64,000 nt of DNA from an uncultured Lachnospiraceae bacterium (GTDB lineage Bacteria; Bacillota; Clostridia; Lachnospirales; Lachnospiraceae): assembly GCA_947382415.1 (NCBI GenBank), contig CANCYO010000005.1:1-64000 (forward strand). Direction: 5' to 3'. The stretch's first letter is position 1, and every line of letters begins with the position of its first letter. The notes beneath the pieces are model-generated. The model was not told the DNA's origin and did no database searches. It saw only the letters and a program-made list of their open reading frames with translations. Positions 50,689 to 59,907 of this stretch are shown here, in pieces. Position numbers and translations under genes: made by a program.

Positions 50689-53367
50689 ATGTGTACAGAA
50701 CTGGCATTATCGGATGATATTCTGATGAAAATAGAAAAACCGGCCCGCTATATCGGACATGAGGTAAACGCGGTCATAAAAGATAAGGAGAGGATAGCAA
50801 TCCGTTTTGCCATGTGCTTTCCCGATGTATATGAAATCGGCATGTCACATCTGGGAATTCAGATCCTCTATGGAATGTTTAATGCCATGGAAGATGTCTG
50901 GTGTGAGCGGGTTTATTCCCCTTGGCTCGATCTGGATGCGATCATGCGCAGCGAAAACATCCCCCTCTTTGCTCTGGAATCGCAGGAACCGGTGAAGGAT
51001 TTTGACTTTTTGGGCATCACCATCCAATACGAGCTGTGTTATACGAATATTCTACAGATTCTGGATCTGGCGCAGATACCGCTTCTGGCTGTGGAGAGAG
51101 GAGAGGACTGTCCCATCGTCATCGGAGGCGGTCCATGCGTCTACAATCCTGAACCCATAGCGGATTTTTTTGATATTTTCTATATCGGCGAGGGTGAGAC
51201 CCGCTATAAAGAACTGTTTTCGCTCTATAAGGACTGTAAAGCCCGGTCGGCGGGCCGTGAGGAGTTCCTGCGTCTTGCCGCCAAAATCCCGGGTATGTAT
51301 GTACCGCGCTTTTACCGGGCAGATTATCACCAGGACGGTACCATAGCCGCTTTTTATCCCACAGAAGAGGGAATCCCCGCCACCGTCACCAAGGAACTTG
51401 CCATGGACGTGAGCGGCGTGTTTTATCCCATGAAGCCGGTGGTGCCCTATATCAAAGTGACTCAGGACCGGGTGGTTCTGGAGATCCAGCGGGGCTGCAT
51501 CCGGGGCTGCCGTTTCTGTCAGGCAGGGCAGATCTACCGCCCTGTGCGGGAGCGGGATGTGGACACGCTGAAACAGTATGCTCTGGAAATGCTTAAAAAC
51601 ACCGGACATGAGGAGATATCCCTGAGCTCCTTAAGCTCCAGCGATTACACAAAACTTCCCGAGCTCATTGATTTTCTGATCGAAAACTGCCATGAGAAGC
51701 ATATCAATATTTCACTGCCTTCTCTGCGCATAGACGCCTTTTCTCTGGATGTGATGAGCAAGGTACAGGATATCAGAAAGTCCAGTCTGACTTTTGCCCC
51801 TGAGGCGGGCAGCCAGAGACTGCGGGATGTGATCAACAAAGGTTTGAGCGAAGAAGTGATCCTGCAGGGAGCCACCATGGCCTTTGAGAGCGGGTGGTCC
51901 CGGGTAAAGCTCTATTTTATGCTGGGGCTTCCCACGGAGACAGAAGAGGATATACGCGGCATTGCAGAGCTTTGCAACAAGATTGCGGCTGTTTATTTTG
52001 ACAGGGTTCCCAAGGAAAAGCGTGCAAACGGCAGCGTACAGATTGTTGCCAGCACTTCCTTTTTTGTGCCAAAGCCCTTTACACCCTTTCAGTGGGCGGC
52101 CCAGTGTACGGAAGAGGAGTTTATTGCCAAAGCTTATCAGACGAGACGGGCATTGTCCGAACAGTTGAATCAGAAACGGATCCATTATAACTGGCATGAG
52201 GCGGACGCCAGCGTCATGGAAGGGGTACTGGCCAGAGGAGACAGACGGCTGGGGCAGGTGATTTTAAAGGTCTATCAAAAAGGCGGATATTTTGACGCCT
52301 GGGGAGAATATTACGATCATCAGAAATGGCTGGAAACCATTCAGGAATGCGGTCTGAGCGTTGGATTTTACACCAGCAGGAAACGGGAGCCGGACGAGAT
52401 CTTTCCCTGGGATTTTATCGACTGCGGCGTCACGAAGGAATTCCTGAAGCGAGAGTGGCAAAAAGCGCAGGCGCAGCAGACATCCGAGAATTGTAAGCTA
52501 AAATGTCAGGGCTGCGGGGCGGCCCGGTTTGGCGGCGGCATCTGCACAGACCCCAAAAGTGCAGGACCTGAAAACAGTGAAAATTCGGCAAAACTGCAGG
52601 AAATCATGCACAATTTGACGCCTGGCTCTGTGGATATACCTGATATAGCAGGAAAAGCTGCAAAATCTCCTAATATTCGACTGCGCATCAAGTTTTCCAA
52701 GCACGGCGCCATCCGTTTTATCGGTCATCTGGACGTCATGCGCTTTTTCCAGAAGGCTATTCGCCGCGCAGGTATTGATGTGGCCTATACGGGAGGTTAC
52801 AGCCCCCATCAGATCATGTCTTTTGCCGCGCCTCTGGGCGTAGGAGCGGAGAGCAACGGGGAATATATGGATATTGAGGTGCGCTCACTGGATTCCTGTG
52901 AGGATGTGATGCGGCGTCTGAATGAGTCCTGTGTACCGGGGATTCGGATTACCGGGGTTTATGTGCTGCCCGACGGTGCTGGAAACGCCATGGCCAGCGT
53001 TGCCGCCGCTTCCTACACAGTGAGATTTGCTCCCGGGAAGGCTCCCGATATTGATATGCCTCAGGCGCTTTCCCGTTTTCTGGAAAAGGAGCGTATTCTC
53101 ATCATCAAAGAGGGGAAAAAGGGGCCGAGAGAAGTGGATATCCGCCCAGGCATCTACGTCTGCCGCTGGGAACAGGATGCGCTGCAGCTTTTGGTGGACG
53201 CCTCCAGCGCAGGCAATATCAAACCCGTGCAGATTCTGGAGGCGCTGCTTGGGGACAACGGACAGACTCTTGCGGAGAATGCGCTGTTGATTACCAGAGA
53301 AGAACTCTACGGGGCTGTGGATTCGGCGGGAGAAAGACAGCTCCTGCCTTTGGGGGAGATGCGATGA
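50689..53367 (+). CDS. B12-binding-type radical SAM protein (TIGR03960) fused to DUF2344
   Basis: An 892-aa two-part protein. Residues 1-~620 match the TIGR03960 group: an N-terminal cobalamin-binding-like fold (FAMCFPDVYEIGMSHLGIQI), then a radical SAM core with the cluster motif QRGCIRGCRFCQAGQIYRPV and the later SSLSSSDYTKLPELIDFLIE. A Cys-containing linker (KLKCQGCGAARFGGGIC) joins it to DUF2344 (RLRIKFSKHGAIRFIGHLDV, AYTGGYSPHQIMSFAAPLGV). The pair is often two adjacent genes or one fusion upstream of rng in Firmicutes. It overlaps rng by 4 nt. Proposed to act in RNA or ribosome modification; substrate not established. Confidence 0.92.
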   Translation: MCTELALSDDILMKIEKPARYIGHEVNAVIKDKERIAIRFAMCFPDVYEIGMSHLGIQILYGMFNAMEDVWCERVYSPWLDLDAIMRSENIPLFALESQEPVKDFDFLGITIQYELCYTNILQILDLAQIPLLAVERGEDCPIVIGGGPCVYNPEPIADFFDIFYIGEGETRYKELFSLYKDCKARSAGREEFLRLAAKIPGMYVPRFYRADYHQDGTIAAFYPTEEGIPATVTKELAMDVSGVFYPMKPVVPYIKVTQDRVVLEIQRGCIRGCRFCQAGQIYRPVRERDVDTLKQYALEMLKNTGHEEISLSSLSSSDYTKLPELIDFLIENCHEKHINISLPSLRIDAFSLDVMSKVQDIRKSSLTFAPEAGSQRLRDVINKGLSEEVILQGATMAFESGWSRVKLYFMLGLPTETEEDIRGIAELCNKIAAVYFDRVPKEKRANGSVQIVASTSFFVPKPFTPFQWAAQCTEEEFIAKAYQTRRALSEQLNQKRIHYNWHEADASVMEGVLARGDRRLGQVILKVYQKGGYFDAWGEYYDHQKWLETIQECGLSVGFYTSRKREPDEIFPWDFIDCGVTKEFLKREWQKAQAQQTSENCKLKCQGCGAARFGGGICTDPKSAGPENSENSAKLQEIMHNLTPGSVDIPDIAGKAAKSPNIRLRIKFSKHGAIRFIGHLDVMRFFQKAIRRAGIDVAYTGGYSPHQIMSFAAPLGVGAESNGEYMDIEVRSLDSCEDVMRRLNESCVPGIRITGVYVLPDGAGNAMASVAAASYTVRFAPGKAPDIDMPQALSRFLEKERILIIKEGKKGPREVDIRPGIYVCRWEQDALQLLVDASSAGNIKPVQILEALLGDNGQTLAENALLITREELYGAVDSAGERQLLPLGEMR

Positions 53368-54665
53368 GCAGACAGATCAAAGACAGCGGCAGAACAGTGC
53401 TTTCCGAAAATCAGCGCAATGCGCATAAGGGGGGAAAGCTCTTGTTTACCACATATAAGAAGCAGCCGGCGGCACTGCTGATCCTGGACGGCAGACTGCG
53501 CGCGGCACAGTTTTTCCCCGCAGAAAACAGTCTGATCGGAGCGGTCTATATCGCAAAAGTCAAGAATGTGGTCAAAAACCTTGACGCCTGTTTTGTGGAA
53601 ATCGGAGGGGAAACAAGGAAAATCTGTTTTCTCTCCGGGAAGGACAGCGTACATCCGTTTCTGTTAAACCGCAAATGGGACGGGAGAATTCTCGAGGGCG
53701 ACGAGTTCCCCGTACAGGTCACAAAGGATGCCCAGAAAACCAAGCAGCCTTCCGTCACCACTTTAATCTCGCTGTCCAACGAGTATTTTGCACTGAACAT
53801 CGGAAACCCGCATACCGGATTTTCCGCAAAATTAAGCCCTGATCAGAAAAAGGATCTGCGCAGCCTGTTGAAAAAGGCGGGATGTCTGACGCCGGAGCCC
53901 ATTGCGCCAAACCTTCCTGTCGGTCTTGTGGTGCGCACCCGGGCGGCAGAGCTTTTGAAGACGGAAAATGACAGGGCATTGCTGCTGGAATCCCTGCAAC
54001 AGCTTACACTGCGCTGGAGAGCGCTCTTTCAGGCAGCGCCGCACCGAACCTGCTTTTCCTGTCTTCTGGAACCGCCCGCTCCATGGCAGGATGCGTTGGA
54101 ACATCTGGTCTATCCACAGGAGTATGAGGAGATACTAACCGATGATGAGCATATTTATGCACAGCTTCGGGCAGATGCAGACGGTTTGATTCCCTCCGAT
54201 AAGGCCATCCGGCTGTATGACAGAGCAGAACAGCAGGCGCTTCCTCTGTCCAGGCTCTACGGATTAGAGCACAAGCTGGAAACGGCTCTGAATCGCCGTG
54301 TGTGGCTCAGATCCGGCGCTTACCTCATCATTGAAGCAACGGAGGCTCTGACCGTGATCGACGTGAATTCGGGCAAATGCGAGGCGTCAGGAGCATCCCG
54401 GGAGATATGCGCGCGTATCAACAGGGAAGCGGCGGAAGAGATCGCCCTGCAGCTTCGTCTGCGCAATCTGTCCGGTATCATAATCGTTGATTTTATCAAT
54501 ATGGAGTCTATTGCCGATCAGAGAGCGCTGATGAATTATCTGGAAGAACTCACTGCATCGGACAGACAGAAGACAACGATTGTGGATATCACGCCTTTGG
54601 GGCTGGTTGAGATCACACGCAAAAAGAACAGAAAACCGCTGGCAGAACAAATCGTATCTGCCTGA
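53364..54665 (+). CDS. rng: Ribonuclease G/E family protein
   Basis: A 433-aa RNase E/G-type endonuclease, acting on single-stranded RNA 5' ends in rRNA and mRNA processing. The S1-like domain (IGAVYIAKVKNVVKNLDACF) is followed by the RNase H-like/DNase I-like catalytic part with metal-binding Asp in LTVIDVNSGKCEASG and IIIVDFINMES. The zinc-link CPxC motif of RNase E is not evident. It is coupled (ATGA overlap) to the radical SAM gene, an order conserved in Clostridia. Confidence 0.92.
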   Translation: MSRQIKDSGRTVLSENQRNAHKGGKLLFTTYKKQPAALLILDGRLRAAQFFPAENSLIGAVYIAKVKNVVKNLDACFVEIGGETRKICFLSGKDSVHPFLLNRKWDGRILEGDEFPVQVTKDAQKTKQPSVTTLISLSNEYFALNIGNPHTGFSAKLSPDQKKDLRSLLKKAGCLTPEPIAPNLPVGLVVRTRAAELLKTENDRALLLESLQQLTLRWRALFQAAPHRTCFSCLLEPPAPWQDALEHLVYPQEYEEILTDDEHIYAQLRADADGLIPSDKAIRLYDRAEQQALPLSRLYGLEHKLETALNRRVWLRSGAYLIIEATEALTVIDVNSGKCEASGASREICARINREAAEEIALQLRLRNLSGIIIVDFINMESIADQRALMNYLEELTASDRQKTTIVDITPLGLVEITRKKNRKPLAEQIVSA

Positions 54666-54680
54666 CAAAGAGGAGTGCTT

Positions 54681-55253
54681 ATGAGCTTTGAAATTTTGAA
54701 CTTTCGGAAGGTCCGGGACGGAAAATATCTGAAAAATTACGAAATTACCTACAGCAATAAGGCCGGAAAAGAAAAGAAATACGAAATGGTGAGCCGAAGA
54801 GAATTGCATTCCATTGAGGATGTGGGCGCAGCGCCCAGCGGCGTTTCTATCGTGGCCACCTGTGGGGACAGACTGTTGTTGCTGCATGAGTTTCGCATGG
54901 GGGTGAACCGGACGGTCTATAATCTCTGCGCCGGCATGATAAACGAGGGAGAGAGTATTGAGGAATGTATCGCCAGAGAACTCTATGAGGAGACCGGCCT
55001 GCAGATCCGAAAAATCAAAACCATACTACCTCCCTCATTTGCGGCGGTGGCCATCTCGGATACCACCACCTACATTGCTTTCGCGGAAGTGGAAGGGAAC
55101 TTTTCCGATCACTCCTCGGACAATGAACAGATTGAGGCGCATTTTTATAACAGAGAAGAGGTAAAGGAACTGTTGGAGACGGAAAGTTTCAGTTCCAGAG
55201 CCCAGATGGCGGCATATTTCTTTGCCTATTATGGATTCACGCAGGAGAAATAG
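54681..55253 (+). CDS. Nudix hydrolase, ADP-ribose pyrophosphatase-like
   Basis: A 190-aa Nudix protein beginning at ATG 54681 behind GAGGAG. The Nudix box is GMINEGESIEECIARELYEE (about residues 90-109) followed by TGLQIRK, and the N-terminal strand region (YEMVSRRELHSIEDVG, LLLLHEFRMGVNRTVYNLCA) is like the ADP-ribose pyrophosphatase group. Substrate is inferred only. It follows rng by 15 nt and is 1 nt from the methyltransferase gene, so the three are likely co-transcribed. Confidence 0.88.
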   Translation: MSFEILNFRKVRDGKYLKNYEITYSNKAGKEKKYEMVSRRELHSIEDVGAAPSGVSIVATCGDRLLLLHEFRMGVNRTVYNLCAGMINEGESIEECIARELYEETGLQIRKIKTILPPSFAAVAISDTTTYIAFAEVEGNFSDHSSDNEQIEAHFYNREEVKELLETESFSSRAQMAAYFFAYYGFTQEK

Positions 55254-55254
55254 A

Positions 55255-56031
55255 ATGTCTGATTGGAATTCTGAATTATACTTAAAATTTAATGAGCAGC
55301 GTACGCAACCGGCAATGGATCTGGCCAAGAGAATCGAAAGATACAATCCTTTTACAATTGTAGATCTGGGATGTGGACCCGGCAACAGCACAGCAGTGTT
55401 GAAATCTGTCTTTCCAAAAGCCAGATTGACAGGAATTGATAATTCGCCAAATATGATAGAACAGGCCAGAAAGACATATTCAGATATCGAGGCATATTCA
55501 GATATTGAGTTTAAACTGGGCGATATCCAAAATCTAAATGAGCATTATGACTTAATCTTTTCAAATGCCTGTTTACAATGGGTTCCGGACCACGAATCGC
55601 TTTTGCCGTTTTTGATGAAGAGCTTGAATGAGCAAGGAGTATTAGCAGTACAGATTCCGATCAATGAACAGGAGCCCCTATTTCAAATGATAAAAGAGAC
55701 GGCAACACAATCGACATCTGATTTTAGTCAGGCATACTTTGAAAAAAATGATACACTTGTGCCAGATGATTATTATGAGATTCTTTCTACCTGTACATCT
55801 GATTTTGATATCTGGGAGACAGTATATTATCATGATATGCCATCACATGAAGAATTGGTGAACTGGGTGCGAGGTACCAGACTGCGCCCTTATTTGAATT
55901 GTCTAAATGATGAAGAGCAACAAATATTTGAGGCGGAATTGCTCAGACGATTGAAAGCACAATATCCGGTCCGAAAGAATAAACATGTAATTTTGAAGTT
56001 TAGAAGATTATTTTTCATAGCAATTAAGTGA
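55255..56031 (+). CDS. tam: Trans-aconitate 2-methyltransferase-like enzyme
   Basis: A 258-aa SAM methyltransferase. MSDWNSELYLKFNEQRTQPA is the typical Tam N-terminus, and the SAM motif is TIVDLGCGPGNSTAVLKSVF. FSNACLQWVPDH and FEKNDTLVPDDYYEILST also fit Tam, which methylates trans-aconitate formed from cis-aconitate. The gene is more AT-rich than its neighbours and contains a small duplication (SDIEAYSDIE), which suggests later acquisition. ATG 55255 follows AGGAGA inside the end of the Nudix gene. Confidence 0.85.
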   Translation: MSDWNSELYLKFNEQRTQPAMDLAKRIERYNPFTIVDLGCGPGNSTAVLKSVFPKARLTGIDNSPNMIEQARKTYSDIEAYSDIEFKLGDIQNLNEHYDLIFSNACLQWVPDHESLLPFLMKSLNEQGVLAVQIPINEQEPLFQMIKETATQSTSDFSQAYFEKNDTLVPDDYYEILSTCTSDFDIWETVYYHDMPSHEELVNWVRGTRLRPYLNCLNDEEQQIFEAELLRRLKAQYPVRKNKHVILKFRRLFFIAIK

Positions 56032-56059
56032 CACAATATCAAACGGGAGGTCGGAAAAC

Positions 56060-57043
56060 ATGAAAATTTTTGCCTATGCGATGCGCGAATTTGACGAGAA
56101 GGGATTTTTTGATCAATACTCCAGAGAATTAGGCTGCGAATATGGTTATACCACCGCTTATCCTGAACCGGGGAATGTGGAGCTTGCAAGAGGATATGAT
56201 GCCATCAGCGCCACGCCCTGTGATCTTGGCGCAGATATGCTGGACCGGTTTTACGCGGTGGGAGTCCGCTATATCGCCACCCGTTCTATTGGAGTGGATC
56301 ACATAGATCTGAAGCACGCCAAAGAATTAGGGATGGGAGTGTGTCATGTGTCCTATGCGCCGGAAACTGTGGCTGATTACGCCATTATGCTGATGCTCAT
56401 GTGCTGCCGCAATATCTGTCATATCTTAGAGCGCTCCAAAGTACAAGACTATACCTTACAGGGAAAAATGGGCTGCGATATCAGCGACTGCACCATAGGA
56501 GTCCTGGGAACCGGTCAGATCGGCAGAACAGTCATCCGGCATCTGTCGGCTTTCGGCTGTAAGCTGCTGGCCTATGACCTGTATCCCAACGAGGAGTGCG
56601 GCAAGCTTGCAGAATATGTATCGCTGGAAGAATTGTACGCCAGGTCAGACATCATTACACTACATACCCCCGCCACAGCGGACAATTATCATATGCTCAG
56701 CCGGGACGCCTTTTCCCGGATGAAAGACGGCGTTACGATCATCAATACCGCCCGGGGGACCCTCATTGATACGGATGCCCTGATTGAGGCTGTTGAATGC
56801 GGCAAAGTAGGACATGCTGCGTTAGACGTTCTGGAGCAGGAAAACGGTCTGTACTATGCCAACCGTATGGGGGATCCCATAGAAAATCATGCTATGGCAA
56901 TCCTACGTTCTTTTCCCAATGTGATTTTATCGCCGCATACGGCTTTCTATACAGAAAAAGTGGTTCGCGATATGGCCCGCAAATCCATGACAGGCGTTTT
57001 GGATATGATGAATCATCGGGAGAATCCGTTGATCGTTGTCTGA
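56060..57043 (+). CDS. D-isomer-specific 2-hydroxyacid dehydrogenase
   Basis: A 327-aa enzyme of the D-lactate dehydrogenase/VanH group, reducing a 2-oxoacid to the D-hydroxyacid with NADH. Nucleotide fold GVLGTGQIGRTVIRHL (G150, G152, G155), catalytic R232 in INTARGTLID, E259 in DVLEQE and H293 in SPHTAFYT. ATG 56060 follows GGGAGG. Although VanH-like, no vanA/vanX partner is present, so a fermentative D-lactate role is more likely. A weak hairpin (57098-57119) follows. Confidence 0.9.
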   Translation: MKIFAYAMREFDEKGFFDQYSRELGCEYGYTTAYPEPGNVELARGYDAISATPCDLGADMLDRFYAVGVRYIATRSIGVDHIDLKHAKELGMGVCHVSYAPETVADYAIMLMLMCCRNICHILERSKVQDYTLQGKMGCDISDCTIGVLGTGQIGRTVIRHLSAFGCKLLAYDLYPNEECGKLAEYVSLEELYARSDIITLHTPATADNYHMLSRDAFSRMKDGVTIINTARGTLIDTDALIEAVECGKVGHAALDVLEQENGLYYANRMGDPIENHAMAILRSFPNVILSPHTAFYTEKVVRDMARKSMTGVLDMMNHRENPLIVV

Positions 57044-57097
57044 TAAATAAACTTTTATGAGAACAAAAAGCGTTCGGTGCAGGCAGAAGCGACATGC

Positions 57098-57119
57098 AAC
57101 TATGCGCAAAACCATAGTT
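57098..57119. other. Hairpin between convergent genes
   Basis: AACTATG (57098-57104) / CATAGTT (57113-57119), 8-nt loop, T-poor afterwards. A competing pairing of the same left arm with AATAGTT further on is possible. It lies in the 126-nt gap between the dehydrogenase and dtd. Confidence 0.35.
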
Positions 57120-57169
57120 TAACGAATAGTTGATGCATTCCTGATTTAAATAGCTGCCGTATTTCCAAT

Positions 57170-57622
57170 TTATATTCCCAATTCCTCAGAATCCAATATT
57201 ACGGTAAAAGGCCCGTCATTTATGAGGGCGATCTGCATGTCTGCACCGAAAATTCCGGTCTCAACCACCGGAATTTCCTTTTTGCAGCATTGAATAATAT
57301 ATTCATACAGTTCATTGGCCATATTTGGTTCGCCGGCATTTATAAATGAAGGCCGATTGCCTTTCCGGCAGTCTGCGTACAGTGTAAATTGTGATACCAG
57401 TAACAGACTGCCGCCCACATTCTTTAAGTCCAGATTGGTCTTACCGTTCTCATCCTCAAATATTCTAAGGCCAAGCAGCTTTTTGACCATTTTATCAGCC
57501 TTTTCCACCGTATCCTGTCTGTCGATACCGATCAGAACCAGAAATCCTTTCGATATCTGAGCTATCATATGATTATCCACAGTGACGGAGCTCTCCGCCA
57601 CGCGCTGAATCACAAAACGCAT
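57170..57622 (-). CDS. dtd: D-aminoacyl-tRNA deacylase
   Basis: DTD removes D-amino acids, and glycine from tRNA-Ala, wrongly loaded on tRNA. The 150-aa product shows [15 protein letters not shown], the [17 protein letters not shown] active-site region and [18 protein letters not shown]. The ATG at 57622 follows AGGAGA on the minus strand. It lies downstream of the AI-2E permease gene on the same strand, with 62 nt between. Standard length. Confidence 0.95.
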   Translation of the reverse strand: MRFVIQRVAESSVTVDNHMIAQISKGFLVLIGIDRQDTVEKADKMVKKLLGLRIFEDENGKTNLDLKNVGGSLLLVSQFTLYADCRKGNRPSFINAGEPNMANELYEYIIQCCKKEIPVVETGIFGADMQIALINDGPFTVILDSEELGI

Positions 57623-57684
57623 GTAATTCTCCTTTATTTTTACAGCTTATTCCGTTTCATATTTGATTCATTTTTTATTCTTTT

Positions 57685-59031
57685 TTATTTCTTGTTACCG
57701 GAAGAATTGTTTTTTCCGTCTTTTTGATTCTGTTTTCTGAATATTCTGACCTGTTTTGAATCCTTTACATTCTGTTTGAATTCGGGAATATATTCATGAA
57801 AGCCCTCTTCGTCCACGGATCCCACTGTAAGATAATCCTCTGTTGCTATAGGCATATTTCTCCTGGACAACGCCATATTCACCAGCGACTTGACAGCCGC
57901 ATAAATCACGGCAAAAACCGGTACACCGACGATCATCCCCAGTACGCCGAATGCGCCTCCAAACACCGTTATGGCAAAAATAACCCAGAAACTGGTGAGT
58001 CCTGTGGAATCCCCAAGAATCTTCGGTCCCAGGACATTTCCGTCGAACTGCTGCAGAACCAGAATGAAAATAATAAAATACAGACTGTTTAGCGGGTGCA
58101 TGGGATCCACCAAAAAGATCAGGATTGTACAGGGAACAGCTCCCAGAAACGGTCCGAAAAACGGAATAATGTTCGTTACACCGATGATCACGCTGACCAG
58201 CGCCGCATATGGTGTTCGCAGCAATGTTGTCCCGATAAAACACAGCAGACCGATGATGATGGAATCCAGAACCTTTCCGCTGAAAAAACCGATAAAAGTC
58301 TTATGCGTAAACCGGAAGTTGCGGATGATCATATTGGCCGTCTGTTTCTCAAAAAGCGCATATGCAATCTTTTTAGTCTGTCCGGCAAATTTTTCCTTGC
58401 TGGCCAGCACATAAATGGATACGATAAAGCCGATAACCCAGTTCCACAGAACGCTGAGTAAATTGATCACGCTCAGAGAGATTGTCTTGATAATTGCCGC
58501 GGGAGCAGTAAATACATTATCAGTCAGCCATAATTCCAGTTCTCCTGAGTATTGGTTAATCTTTTTGACCACATAGCTGCCCACCTCAGGATTGTCCGCC
58601 AGAAGATTATTGATGACATTGGTTACATTATTCACATAAGTATCAAAGTTGGCAACCAGATTCATGATACTGGGTACAATCTGGGAGACAAACATGGCAA
58701 CCAACGCATAAATGACTGCAAAAAATAAGAGCGCTGTGGTCAAAATGCTGATACCACGTATGATGGAATCCCTTTTTGCCGTGTTTTTCACAGGGAGACG
58801 TTTAAAAACCGGTTTCATGATCCGGTATTCAATATAGTTCAGGACCGGGGTCAGCAGATACGCCAGCACAAAGCCCACCACTATCGGTCTGAGGATATTG
58901 TGCAGCTTACCCAGGCCGATCTTGATATTGACTCCGTGAAACACCAGATAATAAAAGCAGATACTTGCCGCGATCACACAGAACGCCGTGACTCCCCAGC
59001 GCACATATTTATTATTAAAATGCTCTTTCAT
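57685..59031 (-). CDS. AI-2E family transporter
   Basis: A 448-aa membrane protein with about 8 helices of the AI-2E (UPF0118) family. Members are variously linked to autoinducer-2 export or Na+/H+ antiport; substrate here is unknown. Family features: RPIVVGFVLAYLLTPVLNYI, a large soluble insertion (about residues 130-205), GKVLDSIIIGLLCFIGTTLL, NIIPFFGPFLGAVP and QQFDGNVLGPKILGDSTGL. A charged Lys/Asn-rich tail ends it. Start ATG 59031 follows GGAGG; the in-frame TTG at 59037 is too close to the site. Confidence 0.9.
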   Translation of the reverse strand: MKEHFNNKYVRWGVTAFCVIAASICFYYLVFHGVNIKIGLGKLHNILRPIVVGFVLAYLLTPVLNYIEYRIMKPVFKRLPVKNTAKRDSIIRGISILTTALLFFAVIYALVAMFVSQIVPSIMNLVANFDTYVNNVTNVINNLLADNPEVGSYVVKKINQYSGELELWLTDNVFTAPAAIIKTISLSVINLLSVLWNWVIGFIVSIYVLASKEKFAGQTKKIAYALFEKQTANMIIRNFRFTHKTFIGFFSGKVLDSIIIGLLCFIGTTLLRTPYAALVSVIIGVTNIIPFFGPFLGAVPCTILIFLVDPMHPLNSLYFIIFILVLQQFDGNVLGPKILGDSTGLTSFWVIFAITVFGGAFGVLGMIVGVPVFAVIYAAVKSLVNMALSRRNMPIATEDYLTVGSVDEEGFHEYIPEFKQNVKDSKQVRIFRKQNQKDGKNNSSGNKK

Positions 59032-59060
59032 AAACAAACCTCCACTTTCACATTATTATA

Positions 59061-59089
59061 ATCATACACCGAATCGCGCGATATCACAA
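59061..59089 (-). promoter_or_regulatory. Promoter of AI-2E transporter gene
   Basis: Minus strand: -35 TTGTGA (59084-59089), 17-nt spacer, -10 TATGAT (59061-59066), 30 nt from the start codon. Confidence 0.55.
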
Positions 59090-59109
59090 GAGCCGCCAGC
59101 GAAAAAAGG

Positions 59110-59138
59110 TTGTGTGAAATATAAAAAAAGAGTAAAAT
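59110..59138 (+). promoter_or_regulatory. Promoter of TtcA-like gene
   Basis: -35 TTGTGT (59110-59115), 17-nt spacer, -10 TAAAAT (59133-59138). It is divergent from the AI-2E promoter 21 nt away. Confidence 0.5.
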
Positions 59139-59175
59139 AAGTCTGTAAAGAATCCAGCAAAGAATCGGAGAAAAC

Positions 59176-59907
59176 ATGAAATTACAGCAGATATACAGTT
59201 TTGCGAGAAAAGCTATAGACGACTATCATATGATTCAGGAGGGCGACAAGATAGCCGTGGGCATTTCCGGCGGCAAAGACAGTCTGACTCTTCTCTATGC
59301 GCTGCAGGGTCTCACACGTTTCTACCCTCAAAAGTTTCAGATTCATGCCGTGACGGTTGACCTGGGGTTTGGCAATCTGAATCTGGACGGGATCCGGGAG
59401 CTCTGCCGCAGCATGAATATTGAATACACTGTCATAGAGACAGATATCGCTCCCATTATCTTTGAGGAACGGGCTGAGAGCAATCCCTGCTCCCTCTGCG
59501 CAAAGATGCGAAAGGGTGCTTTAAATCAGGCCGTTAAAGATGCCGGCTGCAACAAGGTAGCCTACGCCCACCACAAGGACGATGTAGTGGAAACCATGCT
59601 GATGTCTTTGATCTTTGAGGGACGTCTGCATACCTTCTCTCCCGTCACTTACCTTGACCGCATGGATCTCACCGTCATTCGTCCTCTGATTTATATGAAT
59701 GAAGCGGACGTCATCGGATTTGTCAATAAGTATCATGTCCCTGTGGTGAAGAGTCCCTGTCCCGCAGACGGTCATACCAAACGGGAATATGTTAAAAATC
59801 TGCTCCGGGAGATCAATTATGAGACTCCCGGTGTCAAAGAACGCATGTTTACGGCAATCAGAAACGGAATCGGGAAAGGCTGGGAATACAGTGGCGGTAC
59901 TCAATAA
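59176..59907 (+). CDS. TtcA/TilS-type PP-loop tRNA thiolation protein
   Basis: A 243-aa PP-loop ATPase. The P-loop VGISGGKDSLTLLYAL lies at about residues 28-43, with a CxxC pair (NPCSLCAKMRKG) and a third Cys (SPCPADG), the ligand set of TtcA [4Fe-4S] enzymes that form 2-thiocytidine-32 in tRNA. The core AYAHHKDDVVETMLMSLIFE is also typical. The C-terminal YSGGTQ is read through by an overlapping GTG start of the next gene. Related TtcA-like proteins exist, so the exact target base is uncertain. Confidence 0.85.
   Translation: MKLQQIYSFARKAIDDYHMIQEGDKIAVGISGGKDSLTLLYALQGLTRFYPQKFQIHAVTVDLGFGNLNLDGIRELCRSMNIEYTVIETDIAPIIFEERAESNPCSLCAKMRKGALNQAVKDAGCNKVAYAHHKDDVVETMLMSLIFEGRLHTFSPVTYLDRMDLTVIRPLIYMNEADVIGFVNKYHVPVVKSPCPADGHTKREYVKNLLREINYETPGVKERMFTAIRNGIGKGWEYSGGTQ

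Noticed and set aside
56060..57043. vanH-type vancomycin resistance gene
   Set aside because: The dehydrogenase is VanH-like, but no vanA-type ligase or vanX dipeptidase is adjacent, so a general D-2-hydroxyacid dehydrogenase is the supported call.
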